A stretch of 64,000 nt of DNA from the NCBI GenBank assembly GCA_036245525.1, contig BTPG01000001.1:182263250-182327249 (forward strand), given 5' to 3'. The notes beneath the pieces are model-generated. The model was not told where the DNA came from and did no database searches. It saw nothing but the letters and a program-made list of their open reading frames with translations. The position numbers and the translations under genes were made by a program. Source of the stretch: Semisulcospira habei (Eukaryota; Mollusca; Gastropoda; Semisulcospiridae). The number at the start of each line of letters is the position of its first letter. Positions within the stretch are counted from its first letter, which is position 1. Positions 48,355 through 59,529 of the stretch are shown here, in pieces.

Positions 48355-49935
48355 TTGGAAAGTTCAAGCAGTAATCTGTTTTTAAAAATAATTTTTGCCA
48401 TGTTTGAAAATTTGCAGTTGGGCTGAATGTTGGAATTTGCTGGAAATTTGTGGTTAGCTGAGAGGAGACATGTTTAGTGCTTTGATTCATACCATCCTGA
48501 GCTTTTGATGTAGTGATTTGAGGGGCACGCTGATTTCAGCTGTGCTTGGGTGTGGGGTTGGTAAGGAACCAGTTTCATAGCCAAGAAATGAAACGGGTCA
48601 TGTACTTTTTTTTTTGTATTTTGTGCATGGCAAATGTGCAGCTGGTGGGCGGTAGTGTTTTTTAGGGAATTGAAAAATTAGGGGATGACTGGGACTGACT
48701 AAGGCTAAGAAACTGGACAGTACGAAAAAACATCACTGTGGCCCGTGGCCTGTCAGGTGCACCACATGCCATATGTGACATAGACCAGAAACTGGTTTAG
48801 TGTAACCAGATCATTGAGTTTGGATGTTTGCAGTTGGAAAAGTAAGAAAATCATGAAAAATTTGAAATTTTGCCAAAAATCGCTGTGCTACCTGCACTGT
48901 GAGCTAGGTTTAGTGTGTTTGCTCATTTATTTTTTGTCTTACAGGTAGTCATGAGTCTTTCCTTTGACCATGAGCTGTGACCTTTGACCTTGACCTTGAA
49001 AGGGGTGGGGTTTGGGGTGTTCAGTTTGATAAATGCGTTAAAAAAAATTCACTCTTTCAGTTATTGAAGTTGTGTGGGGTGGGTGTAGGGTGGGGTGGGT
49101 TTGGGTTGGAGGTGGGGGGGGGGGGGGGAAGGAGGGGGGGGGTGCTTAAGGTCAAAGGTTAAGATAAAAACTACAATGAAACAGTGTTAGCATGTGCATT
49201 CCATCGGACAGCTGGCCTCAGAGTGAAATAAGCGGCCAAAATAATGTGACCTGCAGAAGTGTTATTTTGCATGGTACTGCTACACTGGTTGCATCTGAGG
49301 TGTCATTCTGCTGTAATTGTCATGAGGGATGTCTGGTGTCTATTCGAAGCCAAACACAAGCACTTGTACACTGAGTAAAGCTCATTTCAGTGCATTGTTA
49401 TGGGACCAGCAGTTGCAGGCATCAGTACAGAGTTTTACAGGAGTGTTCACAAGTTTGGCACACACATGCCTACTGCATCTGCAAGATGAGCTGAGGTGTT
49501 TTGAGACTGACAAGTGTGTTTTATATAAAAATGAACTGTACATAACCATTTTTCTATGCTGCCTCCTAAATCAGCACTCCAGACACTTGTTAGCGTATGC
49601 GGCGTGTCCCGCATAGCATAGTTTTGGTTGTTTTGTGTAGTCTTTTTCCTGTGGGATAGCTCAGTAGACTTAATGTTTAAATTGCAGAGCTGTTTCATGA
49701 CCCCTTTTGCCTAGGGAAAGATTGCCAGCAGCATATAGGGCATGGCAGCTGGTTACAGGCCTCTTCCAGCTTGTCACCAGACAACAGGGTCAATGAGGAT
49801 GCCTGGGTGTTGTCTTTTGGGCTGCCCTAAGATACACAAGGAAATGGCCTTGGGTCTGAAAGCTCATTTTTCATCAGTGTCAGTGTCATGGTAACTTTTT
49901 TAAGTTGTCCAGCCCCACCAGAAGTCAGTTTGACT
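48355..49935 (+). repeat. Dispersed 1.6-kb repeat R, copy 1
   Basis: Matches 50600-51430 in the same orientation and 61790-63990 in inverted orientation. No open frame is conserved among copies, so it is probably non-coding. It contains a TGACCTTTGACCT motif at 48978-48990 and long G runs near 49110-49140. Confidence 0.75.
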
Positions 49936-50599
49936 GTATTGCATGTGTGTGTAAACTTGGAAAAACAGAAAAAGTAGGGGGGTAGGCAATGGAAAAATAT
50001 GAAAAAAAACCACTTTCATGTGCCTGTGTCTCAAATGCAACATTTCTGAAGATCAGATATATTACTTGATGTACATGCCAATTTTGGAGGCATTCTGACC
50101 ATATCTAGGCTGTTTTTCATAGCATCAGATATGCATGATCCAACACATCAGAAGCATTGTGAACGCCACATCAAGGCACTTCACATAATGGGCCATAACA
50201 TAAAAGATGCAGCAACTTTCAAGGGTGTCACTTTGGGTTTGACTTAGCTATTGTCTAAGGGTTGCACTGATGGCAGATTGAATGGTGTTCAGGTGGGACA
50301 AGTTTCTCTAAAACCGCTGGAGGATGGAGACATTTTTCTGTAGCACATTATGTTTCCAGTACGGCTGCAGACGAAACCAGGACTTGCGCAACCATGTTCA
50401 CTGGGGATCAGTAGTTTACACGGGCCTCATTTGTTCCTGTATACAGTGCTAGTATGCACTATATGTCACTTAAAAGGATTTCATTTACTTTTTATAGTTA
50501 TATTAAGAGAAGAAACAATTACGAAAAAGCTTGCCTTGAGCTCAAATATCCTTACTCAACAATAAGGTATCCCAAATCACGTGATCGACACATGATACA

Positions 50600-51430
50600 G
50601 GTCATGTTACATATTCAAATTGGGCAGTTCAGGCAGTGCAAGGACCGGTGTTTTTAAAAATAATTTTTGCCTTGTTTGAAAATTTGTAGTAGGGCTGAAA
50701 GTTGGAATTTGCTGGAAATTTCTGGTTAGATGAGACGGTGTCATGTTTGGTGCTTTGATTCATACCATCCTGAGCTTATCCAGTGGACAATTGTGGGCCT
50801 TGCTGTTGACGTAGTGATTTGAGGGGCACGCTGATTTCAGCTGTGCTTGGGTGTGGGGTTGGTAAGGAATCAGGTTCATAGCCAAGAAATGAGAGAGTCA
50901 ATGTGCTGTTTTTGTTTTTTGTTTTTGTGGGTATTTTGTGAATGGCAAATGTGCAGCTGGTGGGTGGTATAGTGTTTTTTAGGGGATTGAAATATTAGGG
51001 GATAACTCGGACTGACTATGGCTAAGAGACTGGACAGTACTGATACGGCACTGTGTTCCGTGGCCTGTCAGAGGCACCACATGCCATATGTGACATAGAT
51101 CAGAAGCTGGTTTAATGTAACCATATCATTGAGTTTGGACTTTTACAGTTGGAAAATAGAAATCATGAAAAATTCAAAATTTTGCCCCAAAAAATCGCTG
51201 CGCTTGCAGTTTTATAGGCGTTTTTTGCATGTTTTGTGTCGCAACACCCTGTTTACCTGCACTGTGAGCTATGTTCAGTGTGTTTGTTCATTTATTTTTT
51301 GTCTTACAGGTAGTCATGAGTCTGACCTTCGACCTTGAGCTGTGACCTTTGACCTTGAAAGTGGTGGGGTTTTGGGCATTCAGTTTGATAAATGCATAAA
51401 AAATGCACTCTTTCAGTTATTGAAGTTGTG
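50600..51430 (+). repeat. Dispersed repeat R, copy 2 (partial)
   Basis: Same orientation as copy 1, aligning with 48340-49070. It holds a stretch with cttgcagttttataggcg that copy 1 lacks and that recurs at 61610. TGACCTTTGACCT is at 51343-51355. Confidence 0.75.
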
Positions 51431-52190
51431 GGGTGAGGTGATAGATAATAGAATGGAGAATATTCGGACAATTGTTTTTGTCTTTGTCTTAATCAGACCA
51501 ATTTAATTAGCCATTTTTGGCAATTAATGCTCATAATGACCACAGCCTTCGAAAAAAAAACGGACCCCTTTTAATGCACTCAGTAAAAGAGATTTCCAGA
51601 TCACCTAAATGAATAATGATGCATCGACCTCTTAAACAAGGCTAATTTGTCTGTCAACGCTCTCAGCCTTTATCTTTCCAAATGCACTCAGCAGTTTCCA
51701 AATCAACGATTAGGGAACCCGTCTAGCCTCTAGCGCTTTCCACAATTACTAGATAACGGAAATTCCCGATAGTCATAATGAGACCAGAAAAACTACAATA
51801 TGAGCGATCGCTACTAGACAATCTCGCCCACATGAGCGCTCTGATAGTGACGTCAGTGTTGCTAAGAGCGAAACCCACGTGTCAATTGTGTGACTGGTTT
51901 AGTCAGTATTGCGTCTCTTTTCAGAATGCGGCAGTGTGTGAGAAGGACGTGTTTTACAGTTTCATTGGAGACTTTACAGCTGTGTTATCACTATAATCTT
52001 GCGGAATATTACTACGGTGAGATCGTTAATTTGACTGTTGTACTTAGCGGTATTTTGAAACAACAAATAAGGTTGGAAAACTGAGAAAAGAAAATCTTAC
52101 TGATTTACAGTAGCCGAGTGTGATTTGCCTACACTAACATTGGCTATGTTAAAAAATATATTTGGGGGGCCGGGCTACAGGTTATTACAA
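51430..52190. other. Non-coding stretch
   Basis: No gene or element recognised between repeat R and the LINE at 52193. Confidence 0.5.
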
Positions 52191-52192
52191 GA

Positions 52193-54112
52193 CTTACTCT
52201 TACTTACTTATGCCTGTCACCCCTACCCGGGTATAGGCCGTCGACGAGAGACCTCCATCAACTCCTGTCCTGTGCTTCTCCTTCGATTCTACTCCAGGTG
52301 GTTCCCAGTCTCTTGATGTCTGCTTGGAGGTCTCGACGCCAGGAGTTTCTCGGCCTACCTCTTTTCCTCTTTCCCTGGGGGTTCCATGACAATGCCTGCC
52401 CAGTGATACAGGAAGCTGGCTTTCTCAGGCTGTGACCGATCTATCCCCATCTTCTTCGCCCAGTTTCATTCTCTGCTGTTGTCTGCTCTGTTCTCTCCCA
52501 GAGTCTGACGTTGCTGATCTTCTCTGGCCAGTGGATTTTCAAAATTCTTCTAAAGCAACTGTTCATGAAGGTCTGTACTCTGTTGACTGTGGTTTTTGTC
52601 AATCTCCAAGTCTCTGCTCCATATAGGAGAACTGCTTTTACATTGGAGTTGAAAATCCGGACTTTGGTGTGTTGTGACAGCTCTCTGGAACTCCACACTT
52701 TTTTTAACTGGAGAAAGGCTGCTCTGGCTTTACCGATTCATGCTCTGACATCTGCATCAGTGCCGCCTTTTTTGTCTATGATGCTCCCGAGATAGGTGAA
52801 GGACTCCACCTCCTCCAACGGGGTGCCAGCAAGCAAGATTGGTTCTTCCCTGGTTGTGTTCAGCCTCATTGTCTTTGTTTTCTTTTTGTGAATGGTGAGG
52901 CCCACTTGGGACGAGATGTCAGCAAGCCTCGTGGTCTTGTCCTGCATTTGTTGATGAGTGTGGGACAGTAATGCCAAGTCGTCTGCAAAATCGAGGTCGT
53001 CAAGCTGTGTCCACAGTGTCCACTGTATTCCACTTCGTCTGTGCTCTGTGGTCATCTTCATGACCCAGTCTATGGCCAGTAGGAAGAGGAACGGAGACAG
53101 CAGACACCCCTGCCTGACACCAGTTCTGACCTGGAGCTCCCTGGTGAACTGCCCTTCGTGGATCATGCGACATGTCATGCCATCGTAGCTGCTCTTGATC
53201 AAGCGGACGAGCTTTGTGGGTACACCGTAGTGTCGTAGGAGTTTCCACAGAGTCTCTCGGTCCACGCTGTCAAATGCTTTCTCATAATCCACAAAGTTGA
53301 CGTACAGCGGGGAGCTCCACTCCAGAGACTGTTCCACGATGATGCGGAGAGTGGCGATCTGGTCTGTACATGATCGGTTCTTCCTGAATCCTGCTTGCTG
53401 GTCTCTCAGCTGGGGGTCAACGGAGCTCTTCATTCTCTCTAGGATGATCCTGTTGAAGACCTTTCCTGGTACTGACAGCAAGGTGATTCCTCTGTAGTTG
53501 GAACACTTGCTGAGGTCGCCTTTCTTGGGAAGCTTGATTAGGTACCCCTCCTTCCAGTCAGCTGGCATCACCTCCTCTTCCCAGATCTTTCCAAACAGTG
53601 GGTACAGCATCTCCACTGTTGTCTCTAGGTCTGCTTTCAGAGACTCCGCTGGGATGCCATCTGGCCCTGCTGCTTTGCCATTTTTAAAAAATGCCACTGC
53701 TCTTCTGATCTCTTCCCGGCTGGGTCTGTCACAGCTGATGGGTAGGTCGGTCTCTGCCGGCTGGATGTCGGGGGGGTCGGGTGGGCTAGGTCTGTTCAGT
53801 AACTCTTTAAAATACTCGGCCCATCTGTCGAGTTGGTCGGCTCTGTCTGCAATAGGCTTGCCTTCTTTGTCTTTTACTGGTCTTTCTGTATGGCCATACT
53901 TACCCGACAATCTTCTGGTAATGTCGTAGAGCTGTTTCATGTTGCCGCTGCCTGCTATCTTTTCTGCCTCTGCTGCCAGGCTGTCTGTGTAGGCCCTCTT
54001 GTCTGCCCTGATACTCCTCTTCACCTCGCGGTTGGCTTCCGAGTATTCCTCCTGTGCCCTTACTTTGGCTGCTCTCGTGCGACTGTTGTTGACCGCTGAT
54101 TTCTTCTGCTTC
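52193..54112 (-). mobile_element. LINE family 1, second 5'-truncated copy
   Basis: The 3' tail of TTAC repeats (GTAA on the minus strand) is at 52193-52210. The 5' truncation point at about 54112 adjoins virus-like copy C. It is nearly identical to 1990-3910. Confidence 0.9.
52205..54112 (-). pseudogene. LINE family 1 reverse transcriptase fragment
   Basis: The frame 52738-54112 is open and carries NYRGITLLS, GFRKNRSCTD, FVDYEKAFDSVD, RTGVRQGCLLSPFLF and the catalytic DFADDLALL box. A shift near 52700-52738 separates it from the C-terminal part (52441-52698), and the final segment is damaged again near 52440. The endonuclease is missing by truncation. Codons listed upstream of 54112 come from flanking DNA. 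Confidence 0.85.
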
Positions 54113-54137
54113 CTGTAATCCCTATAATAATAAATAT

Positions 54138-54545
54138 TTAGTTCATTTCCCAACAAATCAACCACTTCCCTGGTATGTGTCTTAAGGTCTTGTGCTCATG
54201 CTGCAGGTGTAATATCACTTTATTGACAGTAACAAATTCAATATAATCATGTTGTTTACTTAGATGGTAGAATATGTGTAAACACATACTCTCAAACCAG
54301 TCACAGTTAGCATCATAAACTATAAAATCTTGTGTCTTAAGATCAACAGTCTTGTAATTATAATGTGGTGGACAATTAGAATATCCAAAAGTTACATTAA
54401 ATGCCATGTATATCTTCATTGGTGTTGAGAGTTTTATCAAAGGCTCAAACGGGTGTTTAACTTGTGTTTTTAAGTCATAAAAATGCACAACACCTCTGAA
54501 GCTCTCTGTGATATCAAATGCTCGCCCGCTTTGTCTGTCCATCAT
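54138..54545 (-). CDS. Polinton copy C: gene X, 3' end altered
   Basis: Starts at the ATG pair at 54540-54545 and is open for 135 codons. It is closer to copy B than to copy A. The final few codons derive from the border with the LINE at 54112, so the natural C-terminus may be slightly changed. It lies 28 bases downstream of the ATPase, the same spacing and order as in copy A. Unknown function. Confidence 0.65.
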   Translation of the reverse strand: MMDRQSGRAFDITESFRGVVHFYDLKTQVKHPFEPLIKLSTPMKIYMAFNVTFGYSNCPPHYNYKTVDLKTQDFIVYDANCDWFESMCLHIFYHLSKQHDYIEFVTVNKVILHLQHEHKTLRHIPGKWLICWEMN

Positions 54546-54573
54546 TTTTTATGGACAAAACCATAAGGCTAAA

Positions 54574-55179
54574 TTAATTCACTAATCCATACCCTGTGGG
54601 TTGATCTGTCTTTAAAATAAGCTTTAGATGCTTAGTCAATTTCAGTTTGTTTTTCACAATGTTTCGTTCGTGTTTGTTGGGGATGACATCGTTCTCTCTG
54701 AGACAGTCTTCAAAGCTGTCACGATCTTTACAGTAAAACAAACAGATAAACTTTAACTGCTCACAAAAATCTTTCAGTACAGCATTATATTTCTGAGTGA
54801 GAATCCATACACAGATGTTTGCTTGTCTGCCACTGAAGGCCAGTTCTGCTAGTGTGTTTCTCTTCTTAACAATATCCTTATCTGCAGAGCAGTCATCGAC
54901 TATGAACAGGATTGGCTGTCCTTCAAATTGCTTGTAAAAATACTGCAGGTAGTCGTTTAGTTTCTTTTCAGGATCAACTAAGTAAATGTTGCTGTCAGTC
55001 CAAATGAATGAACGGTTGTGATAAGCTGTGTTGTGTTTGACAGTAGGGCAGAATATCACAATGTTTTCAAAATGATGAATGTATCTTGTTTGTAATAGAT
55101 TAAGTACAAATTCAGTTTTTCCACAGCCCGTGGCACCAACAAATAAGCCACAGTGTGGGTCGAGCGTCATTAAGTTCAT
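54574..55179 (-). CDS. Polinton copy C: packaging ATPase, intact
   Basis: An intact frame of 201 residues from the ATG at 55177-55179, with Walker A GATGCGKTE near residue 16 and Walker B LFIVDDC near residue 92. A longer start at 55275 is not conserved in copies A and B. This is the only unbroken ATPase of the three copies, yet everything upstream of it (capsid side) is gone and the right flank is unrelated tandem repeat. Expression is doubtful because its natural promoter region is cut within about 20-100 bases. Confidence 0.85.
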   Translation of the reverse strand: MNLMTLDPHCGLFVGATGCGKTEFVLNLLQTRYIHHFENIVIFCPTVKHNTAYHNRSFIWTDSNIYLVDPEKKLNDYLQYFYKQFEGQPILFIVDDCSADKDIVKKRNTLAELAFSGRQANICVWILTQKYNAVLKDFCEQLKFICLFYCKDRDSFEDCLRENDVIPNKHERNIVKNKLKLTKHLKLILKTDQPTGYGLVN

Positions 55180-55227
55180 TTTTAAAACACAATATATAAA
55201 CTGTGTGTACAAAACACTATGCATACC

Positions 55228-55530
55228 TTTCTGGTCATGAAAGAAGTGCATTCTAATAAACTCACTCACCCACACAGAGCATGTGTTATATAATGACTAC
55301 GCAAAAACTTGGGCATAAAATGTCTATTGTTCAGGGTCGTCCCCACTGAGGCAATAAACAGGAAACCGTTTCACTACCAATTTCAAGCACAACTTCCTGG
55401 TCATGAAAGGGACGCAATCTAGTAAACTCACTGTACGGCAAGTGTTATAATAATGACTACGCAAAAGCTTGTATGGCTTGATTCTCTCCCTACTCTGGCC
55501 CGGTTGGAAGGCAATAAACACATGCAACAC
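55228..55530. repeat. Tandem duplication of about 160 bp
   Basis: The segment ctggtcatgaaag... to ...gcaataaac at 55231-55362 recurs at 55393-55520 with divergence. Confidence 0.7.
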
Positions 55531-56059
55531 AGATCGGGTTTCAAACTAACAACTAACACCCAATTTTCTCCTCGCGTGAGTTGGTGATCTAAAAACACTC
55601 GTAAAACAGGGTGGGTGTATAGTGACTTTGAATCACTGAGGTCTCTCACTGGGAGTAGAGTTATGGGTTTTGTCTTTTATTTTTAATGCTTCCCAGCAGT
55701 CACGATGTGCTGATGAGTGAAGTAAAAACTTTTTCTTCACACAGACGTTGAAAGAAAATTTTTTTTTCTCCACACAAACTCCTCACTTGGGGAGTTTTAT
55801 TTTATTTAGGAACGACTTGGTGCTCCATATTTGGAAGAAAACCTATATTCAAGGTTTGTGCCACAAAACAAATCTGTCCTAGTGGCTTAGTGACATAAAT
55901 TTGAAGCGTTGACACAGAACGGAATAATTTGACCTAATATGTTTGTGTGTGCTTGTGTGTGTGTGCGAAGTTGGTGGGGGTGGGGGGTGGGGGTAGGGGG
56001 TGGGTATGTGTGTGTGCGAGGTTGGTGGGGGGTGGGGTGTGGGGGTAGGGGGGGGGGTG

Positions 56060-56273
56060 GCGTGTACAGGATGTAGCCGCTATTTCTCAGGAACGCCAAC
56101 AGTGACAGCATTGATATTTTAACTAGCCATTGTTTCCAAGGGGCAAGGTTGGTGGGTGGGTGGGGTATGGGGGTAGGGTGGGTGGGTGGCGTGTACAGGA
56201 TGTAGTCGCTATTTCTCAGGAACGCCAACAGTGACAGCATTGATATTTTAACTAGCCTTTGTTTCCAAGGGGC
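56060..56273. repeat. Tandem duplication of about 127 bp
   Basis: ggcgtgtacaggatgtag through ttccaaggggc at 56059-56142 is repeated at 56187-56273 with few differences. The linker and left flank are GT/GGGT-rich. Confidence 0.85.
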
Positions 56274-56833
56274 CGGGTGGCCTGACTGGGCAGATAAAGC
56301 TGTTGAAGGTATTTGGTCAAGTGCGTTTGTTTATTTACGGAAAGGATCAAATAAATCAATTGATTCTTAAATGGGTGGGCTTGAAATCTCCTATATTCAT
56401 CTCTCTAGAGGTACTGACAACGCTGGTTTACGAGCTCATCCAATGTCTATTTCAAAGCTAGCTATCCAAAATTCCAAGTGAATAGCCGAACGAAAATTAC
56501 GGACTCAAATGTGGGTCAACCGACTTTCTATAAGTGGTCTTCCTAAATCAAACTGTGTCGAGAATTCTTCGTGTATACATTTTTTTCTGCGATGAATTAT
56601 TTTTTACAAAAACATTCAATAGATACAAAGCTGGTTAACGAACTCATCCAACATCTTTCTCGAAGCTAGCTGTATTCACAATTTCAAATGAATATAACAC
56701 CAATTACGGACTCAAATGCAGATCAACCGAATTTGAATAAACCGCAATGTTTCTTTTTAATGAGTAAACCAACCTAAAAATGGTGAAAAGTACTCCGAGA
56801 TACATCTTGAAGAAAGCATTTCCTAAATTTGCA

Positions 56834-56869
56834 GACCTGTACGTACACAGACACAGGAGAAACTCTTGT

Positions 56870-56941
<72 letters not shown>
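56834..56941. repeat. (CA)n microsatellite with conserved left flank, copy 1
   Basis: A 38-base flank beginning gacctgtacgtacacagaca precedes about 35 CA units. The same flank and tract recur at 57284-57396. Confidence 0.9.
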
Positions 56942-56944
<3 letters not shown>

Positions 56945-57283
56945 GAGACAAAAGCTTCAGAGTGGGTTACCTACCACTTTATGTGAAAATGGGTTCCCAT
57001 ATTTCTATTTATTCTAGGGCTCTGTGTGAATATTTAGAACTCACCTTATAACTAAGCTCTATAACTTAAAATAAAATAGACATTTTCTAGAAACAGAGCA
57101 ACTGGATGGAGAAAAAATGGGTTTCTACCAATAAAGTGGGTACCTCTCACAAAAAATGGCATTACAGTCAGCAAAATGATCACAAAAATTGCTTATGCCA
57201 TACTCCTCTATGTAGATATTTTTGTTAATATTTTCTTAACAAAGTATGTGTATTGTGCATTTTAAAAAATGTGGAAAGTTCCG

Positions 57284-57322
57284 ACCTGTACGTACACAGA
57301 CACAGGAGAAACTCTTGTCCAC

Positions 57323-57396
<74 letters not shown>
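57284..57396. repeat. (CA)n microsatellite with conserved left flank, copy 2
   Basis: Identical flank to 56834. The tract ends in a GC-rich palindrome gcgccaaa-type sequence near 57398-57413. Confidence 0.9.
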
Positions 57397-57398
<2 letters not shown>

Positions 57399-57834
57399 GG
57401 CGCTTTGGCGCCAAAAAGGCGTTCTCTAGCAAGGTTTGCGTAGCTAGACATGACGTCATTTTTATCTTGTTACTTCAGCCAGAAGTGTCGAGATAACACA
57501 GACGATTCAATGCGTAATTGTACCTCTAGAACTTTTTGAGTGATAATTAAATATTTTTGAAAAAAATATATTTTCACGTTCTTGGGGTTAATTTTACGAA
57601 TTATATGGGGTAATCTTAAAACAATTGAATCTTTTTTTTACGAAAAAAACAAAACATACATTTTCATTAATAATCGCATGATTTTTCGTGTACGGTATTG
57701 ACATAAGCCTATAGTTTGTCTCGGCTGTTGGGTACGATTAGGTCAATTGTGACAATTTTCTGCACCACTTTTTCGGTGTCATTTGTAAAACAGCTAACAT
57801 AACTTTAATTTTTCTCATTCTCTAGCCATTCTCT

Positions 57835-59170
57835 AGAGATGTGTTGATGATGTCGGTAATGACGGGCAAAAGTTTTGAAAGGCCGTCCCGGTAGAGAGAA
57901 GCTGGGAGAGGGTCAAGTTCGCAGGTTTTGAAAGGCATAGATTTTATGGTCTTGAGGACTTAGTCCTGAGAGACGGCGCGGAAAAACGAAAGGGGAGTGC
58001 CGGAAAAAGGGCGGGGGGGGGGGGGGGGGGGGGGAGGTCAAGACGGAGAAGGCAGAGTATCGAGTGTGTTGCGCAGAGTTTGGATTTTGTCAGAAAACTA
58101 GGTGGAAAAAGCGGACTGGAGTTCTTCTTTGCTGTGTGTGTTGGGGAGAGGAGTCTTTAGAAGTGCCTATGAGTGTGTTCATGGTAGCGTAGAGGGTTTT
58201 GGAAGAAGTGGATTCCGGGATTTTGTTTTGAAGGTGTTTACGTTTGGAGTCCGAGATCATTCTGCAGACTTTGAATCTGGAGGTTTGGAAGATCTGTCTG
58301 TGAACGGTGAGGTCAGATGAGCACCAGCGGCGTTCCGCTTGTCGGCGCTCACGCTTGGCCTCAGCTATTTCGTCAGTGAGCCAGGGGGAGGGGAGTCGGT
58401 TGGGTATGGAGCAGGTGGTGACAGGGGCATGGGTGTCTAGGAGTTTTCGAAGGGAGGAATCGAAGTCAGTGATGCAAGATCGGGAGATGGGGCGGAGTCC
58501 AAGAGAAGGTCGACTGCTTCGTTGAAGAAGCTCTCTCGGTTGACAGATTTTATTTTGCGACGAGAGACAAGGAGCTTTTTTTTATCGGGGGAGGTAGGTT
58601 GAGCGAGACGAGAATAGCGAGGTGGTCAGAGGGGAGCACAGAGGATGTGTCAGAGTCGAGAAAGAGTTGATCGGAGGTGGGGGTGATGATCCAGTCGAGG
58701 GTGTGGCCGAGTCGGTGGGTGGGTTTGGTGATGTGTTGTGTAAGATTGTGGTTTGAAAGTGACGTGCAAAGGCGTTTTGTGTCAGGGTGGTCGGGTTTGT
58801 CGAAGTGGAAGTTGAAGTCGCCAAGAAGGATGTGTTTTTTCGGGTCGTGTGCTGTAATGGTCGAGGAGGAGGTGAAACTCGGTGAGGAACATGGAGTTTG
58901 TGAGTTTGTTTTGAGAGCTTGGAGGGGGGCGATAGATACATGAGAAGATGATTGACTGGCCGGGGAGTGTTACTACGGCCTCGACAGATTCAAAGGAGGG
59001 ATGAGCAAAAGAGAGAGACTGAGAGAAGAACTGAGAGGTAAGCAGAAAGACAGTCCCTGTAGATGATGGCAATGCCACCCTCTCTGGAAGCACGCGGGAA
59101 GGAGGCCAGGCGGTAGCCACTCGGAGTGACGCTGGCGATGATGGATTCATTGTCAGCTGGGCGAAGCCAC
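57835..59170 (-). pseudogene. LINE family 3 5' part: endonuclease and RT N-terminus, decayed
   Basis: Minus-strand pieces encode an APE-type endonuclease (DNESIIASVTPSGYRLASF near 59100, a FSCIYRPPPSS segment near 58940, GDFNFHFDK near 58810). A basic stretch before the RT and part of the RT N-terminus follow, down to about 57840. Multiple shifts and a G22 run near 58010-58034 break it. The segment stops before the RT catalytic blocks. The missing middle is not found here, while a 3' part of the same family lies on the other side at 59530-60910. Confidence 0.75.
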
Positions 59171-59529
59171 GTTTCAGTCAGTGATCACGACAACATCTAT
59201 TTTTTTGTTAAAAAAGGGGCTGATCATGTCTACATGTACTTGTCCTCCTCCCCACCTTCACCCCACCTCCCTAACAAAACAAGATTAAACGGGCACTTCT
59301 GACTCTTACATGGTGTTAATTTTCTTATTGAAAAGAATGCTCAACCTGGAGTTTCTGCAGGAGCAATCTTGTGTTTGATAAAAACACTACACTACCAATT
59401 ACTCCTCCGTATGAGGAACATCATAGTCATTTGTGAAAATCGTGCTACTGCTCTATACACCCACAAACCTCCTCCATATGAGGAACACAGGTGCAGATGA
59501 TAGTCATGATCACCCATCACGTATACCTC

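Noticed and set aside
55887..56240. Proline/threonine-rich open frame on the minus strand
   Set aside because: Low-complexity translation of G/T-rich tandem repeats.
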